A DNA stretch of 64,000 nucleotides, from positions 62,001-126,000 of the forward strand of contig CAKUZD010000005.1 of the NCBI GenBank assembly GCA_934718275.1. Direction: 5' to 3'. Made by a program: the position numbers and the translations under genes. The notes under the pieces were generated by a model. The model made no database searches. It was not told the origin of the DNA and saw nothing but the letters and a program-made list of their open reading frames with translations. Below are positions 18,275-26,230 of this stretch, piece by piece (position 1 is the stretch's first letter; every line of letters begins with the position of its first letter). Source of the DNA: an uncultured Candidatus Melainabacteria bacterium (GTDB lineage Bacteria; Cyanobacteriota; Vampirovibrionia; Gastranaerophilales; Gastranaerophilaceae).

Positions 18275-18303
18275 ATTTTAAGGTATTTTAAAAAAAAAGT
18301 CAA
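18275..18303 (-). promoter_or_regulatory. Promoter of the pilin gene
   Basis: On the minus strand TTGACT (18303-18298), 17 bp, TAAAAT (18280-18275). Predicted start near 18268 gives a 5' leader of about 130 nt before ATG 18140, or about 75 nt before GTG 18194. Confidence 0.65.
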
Positions 18304-18364
18304 TAGGTTTACAAAAATTATTAATTAATTTTAACTAATTCTTTAGGATTAGTTTTGATAAAAT

Positions 18365-19330
18365 CGTATGTTTGTAGGAGAAGTATGATTTGTTGCATGG
18401 TTGGTGAAATGTTTTAAGAGATTCTTCGCTTCGCTCAGAATGACGGAGTCTGTTATATTCAGAATTTCGTCATGTTGAGTCTTGTAGGGCGGTGGTACCT
18501 ACCCCGCCAATATTGGGTATTTAATAAGCTGGATTGTTTCGCTATCGCTCACAATGACTGTAACTATAATGTTCTCGCCCCTTGAGGGAGAGAAGAAATT
18601 TCTTAGCGAATAATTTGAGCTTAGAAATTTCAGAGAGGGGGTTGTGGTAATAACCTTCTTATTTCCTTATAATTGGTTGTCCTTCGCGGACAGCGGGAAC
18701 TTTTTATGTAAAAAGTTCCACAAAACCATCCACACGCTTCATTCACTAATAACTAGTAAGTTCAATATAAAAACAGTCAAACTCGCTTCGCTCAAACAAT
18801 GACTGTTTTTGTCGTTTATTTCACTAACAAGTTATTGTTCATTCCGCTATCGTGGCATTGTAGAACCCCTCACCATACTCTGCTTGGTTGCTCGCGTTTA
18901 ACGGGTCTGCACAGTCTTGCACTTTTGCAAGCCTGTTCGCCCTCAGCTCACAATCCGCCTCTCCTAATTTAGGAGAGGGAATAGATTCTTCGCTCCGCTC
19001 AGAATGACCAAGTTTTGTAGGGCGGTGGTACCTACCCCGCCAATATTGCAAATCATCAGCTGGATTCTTTCGGGCAAAGCCCTCAGAATGACGACATTAT
19101 TGTTTCGCATTCGCTCACAATGACTGTAAAATCTTATTGCCCTATCGCCTTAAAGCCTTATTGCCCATAGATAAGGTCTTTTCACGTTTCACTTCTCACT
19201 AAAGTGTTGTAGGGCGGTGGTACCTACCCCGCCAATATTGTAAATCATCAGCTGGATTCTTTCGGGCAAAGCCCTCAGAATGACAACATTATTGTTTCGC
19301 ATTCGCTCAGAATGACTAAGACTTGTGGTT
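18365..19330. repeat. Intergenic block of dispersed repeats
   Basis: Contains agattcttcgct..gctcagaatgac copies (18418-18445, 18983-19009), three ggcggtggtacctaccccgcc hairpins (about 18487, 19020, 19212), attctttcgggcaaagccct copies (about 19062, 19257) and the third long module. An open frame at 18839-19051 encoding GHSERSEES is repeat-derived. 19331-19438 is the leader of malQ. Confidence 0.85.
18526..18860. repeat. Long intergenic repeat module, copy 3 of 3
   Basis: Closely matches 681-1017 including the left element ggattgtttcgctatcgctc, so copies 1 and 3 share the same left boundary whereas copy 2 starts later. Confidence 0.85.
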
Positions 19331-19438
19331 CGATTAATATTTTTATATTTATTATTGAAAAAAAATGTTACTCATGATAATATTTCTACACAAAGAGAGA
19401 TGTGTTATAGTTTGTATATTAAATAAGAAGGGGTAAAA

Positions 19439-21322
19439 ATGACTTGTACTTTAGAAAACAAATCTAACGTTTTGACAGATGATGCCAAGAAAACTATTCG
19501 AAAAGCATTAAAAGTTTTAGGAAAGAAAAATTTGGCTTTTATTATGCATAATGGAAGTTTTCCTGCTGCTCAAGGTCAAAATACCGGTTTTGGCAGTATT
19601 AATACTGATGGTGGAAAAGATTTTATCGAATTTGCATCAGGGTTGTTTGATGCTATTCAACTTGGACCTGCCGGAAAAACAAAATCTTGTGATTCTTCTC
19701 CATATACGGGAACTATTTTTTCAGACAATCCGTTGTTTATTAATTTGAAAGAATTAACAACAAAAGCTTGGAAAAATATTCTTTCAGAAGAAACTTACAA
19801 CGATATTGTTAACAACAATCCTAATAAAGATGTTAACAGAACTGCTTATTCATATATTTATAAAAGACAAAATGAAGCTTTGCAGGAAGCTTTTAATAAC
19901 TTTAAAGTAAATCCTGATAAGAAACTTCAAAAAGAATTTGAACACTTTAAACGTGAAAATGATTTTTGGTTAGACAAAGACAGTTTGTATGAAGCCCTTT
20001 CAGTTGAATACAATAATGATTATTGGCCGTTATGGACATCTGAAATGGACAAAAATCTTTTCAATCCGCAATCTAACGAAGAAAGAATGCAATATGGTGA
20101 AAGAATTAAAGAAATTGAAAATAAGTATGCAGATGTAATAGAATTATACAAATTTACGCAATTTGTAATTAGTAAACAGAATGAAGAAACTCGTAAATTT
20201 GCTAAAAAACATGGTATTAAAATGATTGCAGACAGACAAGTTGCTTTTTCAGATCGTGATTGTTGGGCCTATCAATCATTGTTCTTAAAAGGTTGGTGCT
20301 TGGGTTGTCCTCCTGATTATTTTTCAAAAGACGGTCAAGCTTGGGGATTTCCGGTAATGGAGCCTGACAGAATGTACAATGCTGACGGTTCTTTGGATGA
20401 AGGCGGTCAATTATTAAAGAACTTGTATAAAAAAATGTTTAGAGAAAACCCAGGTGGTGTTAGAATTGACCATATTGTAGGTTTGATTGATCCTTGGGTA
20501 TACAAACAAGGTAAAAAACCAAAAATTGAACAAGGTGCAGGTAGATTATATTCTTCTCCTGAACATCCTGAACTTTCAAGATATGCAATTGCAAGATTGG
20601 AAGATTTGGATACAGAGCTTACTGCTGACAAAGAAAAAAGAGTTAAAACCTTAGATAAAAAACAAATTAAAGATTATGGCAGATTGATTGAAAAAATTGT
20701 TATTGCAGCTGCAAAAGAAGAAGGTTTAGACAAAGATTCAATTGTTTGTGAGGATTTAGGAACTTTGACAAATCCGGTTGCTGCCGTAATGAAAGAATTC
20801 GGATTGCAAGGAATGAAGTTGACTCAATTTGTAGAAGCAGACAAACCAAAAGATCCTTACAGATGTTGTAATATTGATAAACGTTGTTGGGCTATGGTTG
20901 GAACTCACGATAATGAACCTATTAAAATGTGGGCTGATCAAAATATTCATAGTCATGTAGGCTATTTGCATGCTAAAAATCTTGTTGATGATTTGTTTGC
21001 CGAAGCTACAAATAAAGACGATATAATTGTTCATTTGACTGATGATGCAGAGTTTTTAGCTCAAACAAAATTGGTTGAATTGTTTGCATCTCAAGCTGAA
21101 AATATTCAAATTTTCTTTACTGACTATTTTAATATTTATGATGTTTACAACAGACCGGGAACTTCCGGTGATGCAAACTGGAGTTTGAGATTGCCTGATA
21201 ACTATAAAGATCTTAATGCAATAAATCTTGCAAATATTTTAAAATTGGCTATAATTGCGAGAGGGCATGAGTTCGCTGAAAAAAATAAAAAAGTAATCGA
21301 AAAACTTGAAGAAATAATTTAA
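19439..21322 (+). CDS. malQ: 4-alpha-glucanotransferase (GH77)
   Basis: Cytoplasmic enzyme that transfers maltodextrin segments between glucans (disproportionation) in glycogen or maltose metabolism. 627 residues. GH77 marks: an N-terminal GSFPAAQGQNTGFGS region, the nucleophile Asp in GVRIDHIVGL (about 344), the acid/base Glu in IVCEDLGT (about 438) and the third carboxylate in VGTHDNEPI (about 488). ATG follows AGAAGGGGTAAAA. It stands alone; no glycogen synthase or phosphorylase adjoins it, but a secreted GH13 gene lies at 46230-48272. Confidence 0.93.
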   Translation: MTCTLENKSNVLTDDAKKTIRKALKVLGKKNLAFIMHNGSFPAAQGQNTGFGSINTDGGKDFIEFASGLFDAIQLGPAGKTKSCDSSPYTGTIFSDNPLFINLKELTTKAWKNILSEETYNDIVNNNPNKDVNRTAYSYIYKRQNEALQEAFNNFKVNPDKKLQKEFEHFKRENDFWLDKDSLYEALSVEYNNDYWPLWTSEMDKNLFNPQSNEERMQYGERIKEIENKYADVIELYKFTQFVISKQNEETRKFAKKHGIKMIADRQVAFSDRDCWAYQSLFLKGWCLGCPPDYFSKDGQAWGFPVMEPDRMYNADGSLDEGGQLLKNLYKKMFRENPGGVRIDHIVGLIDPWVYKQGKKPKIEQGAGRLYSSPEHPELSRYAIARLEDLDTELTADKEKRVKTLDKKQIKDYGRLIEKIVIAAAKEEGLDKDSIVCEDLGTLTNPVAAVMKEFGLQGMKLTQFVEADKPKDPYRCCNIDKRCWAMVGTHDNEPIKMWADQNIHSHVGYLHAKNLVDDLFAEATNKDDIIVHLTDDAEFLAQTKLVELFASQAENIQIFFTDYFNIYDVYNRPGTSGDANWSLRLPDNYKDLNAINLANILKLAIIARGHEFAEKNKKVIEKLEEII

Positions 21323-21344
21323 AATAAATTCGTTTACAGATTAA

Positions 21345-21369
21345 AAGTCCTCTCTTTTAGAGAGGACTT
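21345..21369 (+). terminator. Hairpin between malQ and the TPR gene
   Basis: AAGTCCTCTC / GAGAGGACTT stem with a 5-nt loop. There is no T-run after it, so it may be an attenuator or RNA-processing site and not a full terminator. The next RBS (AAGGAGGAA) lies about 16 bp further on. Confidence 0.5.
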
Positions 21370-21397
21370 GGTCTGTGGCTTTCAAGGAGGAACATTA

Positions 21398-22261
21398 ATG
21401 ATTGTGAAAAAAATATTTATAACTTTATGTGTTTTGTCTTGTGTTGGATTTTGTTCAATAGCAAGTGCGGATGATTTTTATGAACCTTCTACGGAAGCCA
21501 AACTTCAATATAATCAAGGTGTAGATTATTACAAAGTTGGTCAATATGATAAAGCGATGGCATCTTTCAGGCAGGCAATTGCAATAGACCGAAATTATAT
21601 TGATGCATACTATAATTTAGGTCTAATTTTAGAGTATTTAAAGCAAAATGATGCCGCATTAGGTGTGTTTAAGCAGATTATAGTAAGAAATCCTAATGAT
21701 TATGAATCTGTTTACAAAGCTGCGGATTTGAGTGTAAAGCTAAACGAGCCTGAAAAAGCAAAATCATATTTGTCTCTAATTCCACCTGAGAGTATAATTT
21801 ATTCAAAAGCTCAGGTGCTTGCGAATTCATTAAACACTGATATGCAAACCATTAAAAGTCAAGAAGATAAGGTTGCACAAGCAGATGTTCACAAGATAGA
21901 TCAAACAAGCGGTATGTATAACAATATTGCAAGTCCTACCGGAGTTACTTCTGACAGTAATGGAAATTTATATGTGGCTTGCTTTTCAGATAATATGATT
22001 TTAAAAATTACTCCGGACGGAAAACGAATTGTATATGTAAAAGATGCCAAAATTAGTGGACCTATAGCGTTGGCAAGTGACAATTCAGGTAATATTTATG
22101 TGTCAAATTACAATAGCAATAATGTTGTAAAAATTACTCCTGCAGGAGCATTGTCGGTCCAGATTTCAAATATTCAAAAGCCTTATGGCTTGCATGTTTC
22201 TGACGGGATGTTATTTGTTTCTTCACAGGGAAGCAATTCTGTTTTGAGATATAAATTATAA
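21398..22261 (+). CDS. Exported TPR and beta-propeller (NHL-like) protein
   Basis: 287 residues. Signal peptide MIVKKIFITLCVLSCVGFCS..ASA; the two Cys in the hydrophobic core do not fit a clear lipobox. Then two to three TPRs (about 40-140: YNQGVDYYKVGQYDKAMASF; YIDAYYNLGLILEYLKQND). A C-terminal stretch of propeller-like repeats follows (about 170-287: SPTGVTSDSNGNLYVACFSD; GNIYVSNYNSNNVVKITP). Only three blades are present, fewer than a closed propeller, so it may need a partner or be shortened. ATG 21398 follows AAGGAGGAACATTA. Likely a periplasmic scaffold. Confidence 0.85.
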   Translation: MIVKKIFITLCVLSCVGFCSIASADDFYEPSTEAKLQYNQGVDYYKVGQYDKAMASFRQAIAIDRNYIDAYYNLGLILEYLKQNDAALGVFKQIIVRNPNDYESVYKAADLSVKLNEPEKAKSYLSLIPPESIIYSKAQVLANSLNTDMQTIKSQEDKVAQADVHKIDQTSGMYNNIASPTGVTSDSNGNLYVACFSDNMILKITPDGKRIVYVKDAKISGPIALASDNSGNIYVSNYNSNNVVKITPAGALSVQISNIQKPYGLHVSDGMLFVSSQGSNSVLRYKL

Positions 22262-22321
22262 TTTGTGTACTAAGACGAGATAAGGAATATAGTACAGCTT
22301 TGATTAAAGTTGTAACTTTTG

Positions 22322-23146
22322 TTATTCTTTAACTCCGCCTTGCAAAATATCTGAAATAAAATATTTTTTCCCTAATAAAAATACGCCGATTACCGGAACA
22401 GTACAAATAACCGAACAAGCGAGCAGATTTCCCCAAAGAGTTAATTCTCTAAAGCTTCCTTTATAAATTGCAAGTCCGACAGGAAGTGTTCGCATACTTT
22501 CTGAATTAGTCACAATTAGTGGCCACATAAAGCTGTTCCATGTTGTTACAAATGTAAAAATAGCAAGAGTTGCAACTGTAGGTAAAGCAAGCGGAAGTGC
22601 GATTTTAAAAAATGTTTGGAACAGATTACATCCGTCTATTTTAGCGGATTCTTCCAAATCTTTTGGTAGTCCTAGGAAATATTGGCGCATTAAAAATATC
22701 CCAAAACCTCCGAATAATGCCGGTAATATTAAGGCTTGATATGAATCTATAAGGTGTAATTCTCTCATAAGGAAAAATAATGGAATTATATTCACTTGTG
22801 GCGGGATTAACATTGTGATTAAAATTAGTAAAAAAAGAGCATTTTTGTATTTGAAATCAAATCTTGCAAATGCATATCCTGCTAATGCCGCAAAAATAAC
22901 TTGACCAATAGTTGCTATCGTTGCAACAACAAGACTGTTAAAAAAGTATAACGCAATAGGAATTTCTGTGAAAACATTTTTGTAATTGTTAACTGTAAGG
23001 TTTGGATGAAAAATTCTGCCGGCATGTGCAAATATTTCGTTATTGTCGACGAAAGATAGGTTTATCATGGCAAAGAATGGATAAAGCATACTTATTGCAA
23101 TTAAAATTAGTGTTAGATAACCAAAAAAAATTCGAAACTTTTTCAT
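22322..23146 (-). CDS. ABC transporter permease, sugar (MalG/CUT1) type, orphan
   Basis: 274 residues, six TM helices. The EAA loop that contacts the ATPase is visible: EESAKIDGCNLFQTFFKIALP. Members of this family import oligosaccharides or glycerol-3-phosphate together with a MalF-like permease, a binding protein and an ATPase. None of those partners is in the window, so it is either an isolated half-transporter or its partners are elsewhere. A TATAAT (minus strand 23158-23153) ends 6 nt before the ATG and there is no Shine-Dalgarno: predicted leaderless. Confidence 0.92.
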   Translation of the reverse strand: MKKFRIFFGYLTLILIAISMLYPFFAMINLSFVDNNEIFAHAGRIFHPNLTVNNYKNVFTEIPIALYFFNSLVVATIATIGQVIFAALAGYAFARFDFKYKNALFLLILITMLIPPQVNIIPLFFLMRELHLIDSYQALILPALFGGFGIFLMRQYFLGLPKDLEESAKIDGCNLFQTFFKIALPLALPTVATLAIFTFVTTWNSFMWPLIVTNSESMRTLPVGLAIYKGSFRELTLWGNLLACSVICTVPVIGVFLLGKKYFISDILQGGVKE

Positions 23147-23152
23147 AAAACT

Positions 23153-23181
23153 ATTATAACATAGATTAATTTCTCGGTTAA
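23153..23181 (-). promoter_or_regulatory. Promoter predicting a leaderless permease mRNA
   Basis: On the minus strand TTAACC (23181-23176), 17 bp, TATAAT (23158-23153), then AGTTTT and ATG 23146. Confidence 0.6.
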
Positions 23182-23189
23182 ATATAATA

Positions 23190-23218
23190 TTGAAAAATCA
23201 TAAAAAATATGTCATAAT
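23190..23218 (+). promoter_or_regulatory. Promoter of the G-tract pilin gene
   Basis: TTGAAA (23190-23195), 17 bp, CATAAT (23213-23218). Predicted start near 23226, about 25 nt before ATG 23252, which carries AGAGAGG 5 bp upstream. Confidence 0.65.
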
Positions 23219-23251
23219 GAAAAATGTAATATTGAAAAAAGAGAGGATTTT

Positions 23252-24120
23252 ATGAAAAGATTTGAATTAGAGAACGTTCTCGGGGGGGGGGCAATCGCCG
23301 TATAGCCTCTCATAATCATGGTTTTGGGGTGATTGAACCATTGAAAAGTTCATCTTTTTATGATAGAGTTTTAAAAAGATTTTTCACTATCGCTCAGAAT
23401 GATGATAACAATAGAAGGTGTAATATTATTTGCGCCTTCACGCTTGCAGAAGTCTTAATCACTCTTGGTATTATCGGAGTTGTTGCAGCTATGACAATGC
23501 CTGCGTTGATACATAGTTACCAAAAACAGGTTACTGTAAATAAATTAAAAAAGGCTTATTCCGTGGTAAATCAGGCAATAGCTTTGTCAGTTGCCGATAA
23601 TGGAGATTTTTCCGAATGGGATAAGGCTAGTGATATTGGAGATGATGAATTCTTTAATAAATATTGGCTTCCATATTTTCAGGGTATCACAGTTTGTTCT
23701 CGTAGTAATCGCTGCGGTTACGGTTCGGCAGCTACAGAGGCAACAACCTTTACTAAATTAAATGGTACTTCTGGGGGTAGTGATGGGCCGACAAAAGAAC
23801 CATTGTATATAACGGCTACCTTTAATGGTCGCTCTACTATTATGTTACCGGATGGGAGTGTCGTAATTTATTTTAATACTTTTGGTGATGTTGGCAAAGA
23901 GATACTTAAATCTTATATTTTGATAGATGTAAATGGTGGAAATCCTCCAAATGTATACGGTAAAGATGTATTTTGGTTTAATAGAACCGAAAATGGAGCA
24001 ATTCAGCCAAGATGTAAAGGGTTGGCTGCTGATAAAATAAATAGTGATTGCTCAAAAAACGGCACAGGAGAATGCTGTGCGCAAAAAATTATTAGTGATG
24101 GATGGAAAATATCTTATTAA
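23252..24120 (+). CDS. Prepilin-like protein interrupted by a G10 tract (possible phase-variable gene)
   Basis: ATG 23252 has a promoter and a good RBS (AGAGAGGATTTT), but as sequenced it encodes only 17 residues (MKRFELENVLGGGAIAV, stop at 23303). The pilin frame is one base out, open from a GTG at 23329 with no good RBS. With one more G the two join into 289 residues without a stop: leader starting MKRFELENVLGGGG, a segment DRVLKRFFTIAQNDD coming from an intergenic repeat, then CA/FTLAEVLITLGIIGVVAA. The cleavage-site residue is Ala rather than Gly. The C-terminal domain has DVNGGNPPNVYGKDVFWF and ends CCAQKIISDGWKISY, as in the pilin at the left edge. Reads as OFF here, or as a homopolymer miscall. 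Confidence 0.75.
23282..23291 (+). repeat. G10 homopolymer tract inside a coding region
   Basis: Ten G residues at codons 11-14 of the ATG 23252 frame, directly after the palindrome GAGAACGTTCTC (23270-23281). Tracts of this length are prone to slipped-strand change of one base. Confidence 0.9.
23362..23409 (+). repeat. Dispersed repeat copy embedded in the pilin coding sequence
   Basis: gttttaaaaagatttttcac followed by tatcgctcagaatgatgat matches the intergenic element at 15558-15602 (gttttaagagattcttcgc, then tttgctcagaatgacgat). It encodes the leader segment VLKRFFTIAQNDD of the pilin. Confidence 0.75.
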
Positions 24121-24135
24121 TAAAAAAACAAATAT

Positions 24136-24180
24136 AAAACACTAACTATTTAATTTAAGTAGTTAGTGTTTTTATATTTT
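24136..24180 (+). terminator. Terminator of the pilin gene
   Basis: AAAACACTAACTA / TAGTTAGTGTTTTT stem with a 10-nt loop and a T-rich tail (TTTTTATATTTTT). Confidence 0.8.
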
Positions 24181-24213
24181 TAATATTGTAAATTAAAATG
24201 CAATATTTATAAA

Positions 24214-24348
24214 TTAGATAACAAAATACAATAAAGCGAACATAGCGCATAGGGATAATGAACTTAAAACAAACCATGTATGCATTACAGGGTGTTGATA
24301 TGCCCAAATTTCTTTTATTGTAGTTGCTGCATTTTCTATTGTTTGCAT
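24214..24348 (-). CDS. 44-residue single-pass membrane protein
   Basis: Not a long frame but well supported: ATG 24348 follows AGGAGAAGAAAG, a strong Shine-Dalgarno. The protein is an amphipathic N-terminal half (MQTIENAATTIKEIWAYQ) then a hydrophobic helix (TWFVLSSLSLCAMFALLYF) ending in VI. Unknown function; small inner-membrane proteins of this shape often attach to larger complexes. Lies between two + strand genes, transcribed opposite to both. A perfect 18-bp palindrome sits 37 bp upstream. Confidence 0.65.
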   Translation of the reverse strand: MQTIENAATTIKEIWAYQHPVMHTWFVLSSLSLCAMFALLYFVI

Positions 24349-24384
24349 CTTTCTTCTCCTATAAACCGTAAGACGTTTTGCAGA

Positions 24385-24402
24385 TACTGAATTAATTCAG
24401 TA
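24385..24402. promoter_or_regulatory. 18-bp perfect palindrome upstream of the small membrane protein gene
   Basis: TACTGAATTAATTCAGTA. Could be an operator or an RNA hairpin in the 5' leader; a GATAAT for a minus-strand promoter lies about 15 bp further upstream. Confidence 0.5.
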
Positions 24403-24492
24403 CAACCTTCACATTATTATCATATTCATTAATTGTTTTTGGTCATCACCTAATCGGTTGATTATTTATAATCTTTGGGATAATATACAGTT

Positions 24493-25743
24493 ATGCGAGA
24501 TGTAGAACTTTTGATGCCTGCGGGCAATTTGGAAAAATTAGAATATGCGGTGAGATATGGGGCTAACGCTGTATATCTTGGTGTTGTCGATTTTAGCTTA
24601 CGTGCGATGAGAAAAGGGCAGCTTATTACGATGGACAATCTTAAACAAGCTGTAGATTTGGCTCATTCTCTTGGTGCAAAGGCTTACGTAACAATCAATA
24701 TTTTTGCGTTCAATAATGATATTAAGCAGTTGGAAGCTTGTATTGACAGATTTAAAGATGCAAGACCTGATGCGTTCATAATAAGTGATTACGGTATTTT
24801 TAACCTTATACGAAGATATATTCCGGAAGTACCTGTGCATGTTAGCACGCAAACTAATACTTTGAATTATGAGAGTGTTAAATTTTGGAGAGATTTAGGT
24901 GCTACAAGGTGTATTTTAGCAAGAGAATTGCCGATTGCGGATATAGCCGAAATAAGAAAGCATGTACCTGATATTGAATTGGAAAGTTTTATACATGGAG
25001 CTCAATGTGTCTCTTTTTCCGGAAGATGTTTGCTAAGTGATTATTTTTCTAAAGGAGAGAGAAAAGCAAACCATGGAAACTGCTCGCAACCTTGCAGATG
25101 GAGTTACAGGCTTGTAGAGGAAACCAGACCAAATGAATATTTGGAAATAAATCAAGATAATAGAGGTTCTCATATTTTAAGCCCTAAAGATTTGTGTTTA
25201 GTAAAACAATTGCCTCAATTGATTGATGCCGGAATTGATTCTTTCAAAGTTGAGGGTAGAACAAAGAGCTTGTATTATGTTTCAGCTGTCGCAAAAACAT
25301 ACAGGAAAGCTATTGATGAAGTTTTGCAAAACCCTTCAGCCGATATGGAAAAATATTTCTTAGAACTGAAGAAAGTTGGAAATAGAGGCTATACGACAGG
25401 ATTTGCGCTAGGCGATAATAATGGAGAAAGCTACAGTTATGATATTTCCAAAGGGTTAGCCGGTGCGGATTTCTTGTGTGAATTTCGTTCTGAGGAAAGA
25501 AATATTACTATACCTATGGATTATCATTTGGTTAAAGTTAAAAACAAAATGTTATTGGGTGATGAAGTTGAGGTTATTACTCCGTCAGAACAATTTGTTA
25601 CTAAAGTTGAGGGGATAAAAGATGGCGATGGTGAAGATTTGGAATTGGGTAACACAAATGCCGATGTTTATATTAAATTTTCACAAAGTCCAAAAGATAC
25701 TAAATATGCTTTAGTTAGAACTGTCGGAATAAAAGGAAATTAA
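24493..25743 (+). CDS. trhP: Peptidase U32 family protein, YegQ/TrhP-type tRNA hydroxylation protein
   Basis: 416 residues. The family is named a peptidase, but YegQ-type members are known to support prephenate-dependent 5-hydroxyuridine formation at tRNA position 34. Seen: start LLMPAGNLEKLEYAVRYGA, the Cys-rich iron-sulfur region GAQCVSFSGRCLLSDY..GNCSQPCRWSY, and FKVEGRTKSLYYVS, all as in YegQ. RlhA-type relatives differ in the C-terminal region, so the exact substrate is less certain. GATAAT/TAATAT lies 6-8 nt before ATG with TTGATT 17 bp upstream: probable leaderless start. The stop is 3 bp before yqeG. Confidence 0.88.
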   Translation: MRDVELLMPAGNLEKLEYAVRYGANAVYLGVVDFSLRAMRKGQLITMDNLKQAVDLAHSLGAKAYVTINIFAFNNDIKQLEACIDRFKDARPDAFIISDYGIFNLIRRYIPEVPVHVSTQTNTLNYESVKFWRDLGATRCILARELPIADIAEIRKHVPDIELESFIHGAQCVSFSGRCLLSDYFSKGERKANHGNCSQPCRWSYRLVEETRPNEYLEINQDNRGSHILSPKDLCLVKQLPQLIDAGIDSFKVEGRTKSLYYVSAVAKTYRKAIDEVLQNPSADMEKYFLELKKVGNRGYTTGFALGDNNGESYSYDISKGLAGADFLCEFRSEERNITIPMDYHLVKVKNKMLLGDEVEVITPSEQFVTKVEGIKDGDGEDLELGNTNADVYIKFSQSPKDTKYALVRTVGIKGN

Positions 25744-25746
25744 GAA

Positions 25747-26226
25747 ATGTTTTTGAAACCTGATTATGATTTAAAAAATATTTATGAAATAGATTTGGAA
25801 GAATTAAAAAATCAAGGTATAAAAGCTTTGTTATTTGATTTGGACAGTACTTTAATGGGTTCAAAAAGAGGATATTATACTGAAGAAACTATAACTTGGC
25901 TTGACAAAGTAAAACAAGATTTTTTTGTTGGAATTGTTTCTAACAATAATAATCCTGTTTATATGGAAAAGGTTAAAGCTTGTACGAATTTCCCAATTGT
26001 TTTCGAAGCACATAAACCTGATACCAAAGTCGCTGAAAACTTTATGCAAAAAAATAACCTTAATGCAGAAACCACTTGTTTTGTAGGTGATAGACCTTTG
26101 ACAGATGTTTTATGCGGCAAAAATTTAGGTTGCAAGACAATTCTTGTTGATTCAATAACTGCTGATATTGAAAAACCAATCGTTCGTTTTGTTCGTAAAC
26201 TGGAAAGATGTTGTATTAGAAAATAA
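25747..26226 (+). CDS. yqeG: YqeG family HAD IIIA-type phosphatase
   Basis: 159 residues. HAD motifs in order: motif I DLDSTL (about 30-35), motif II GIVSNNN (about 57-63), Lys in HKPDTK (about 91-96), motif III GDRPLTD (about 111-117). The physiological substrate is unknown. In other bacteria yqeG often sits near shikimate or ribosome-assembly genes; here it is the second gene of an operon with the U32 gene, 3 bp after its stop. The stop is 4 bp from a convergent permease gene. Confidence 0.92.
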   Translation: MFLKPDYDLKNIYEIDLEELKNQGIKALLFDLDSTLMGSKRGYYTEETITWLDKVKQDFFVGIVSNNNNPVYMEKVKACTNFPIVFEAHKPDTKVAENFMQKNNLNAETTCFVGDRPLTDVLCGKNLGCKTILVDSITADIEKPIVRFVRKLERCCIRK

Positions 26227-26230
26227 TTGA

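Noticed and set aside
18839..19051. 70-codon minus-strand frame with GHSERSEES
   Set aside because: Repeat-derived spurious frame.
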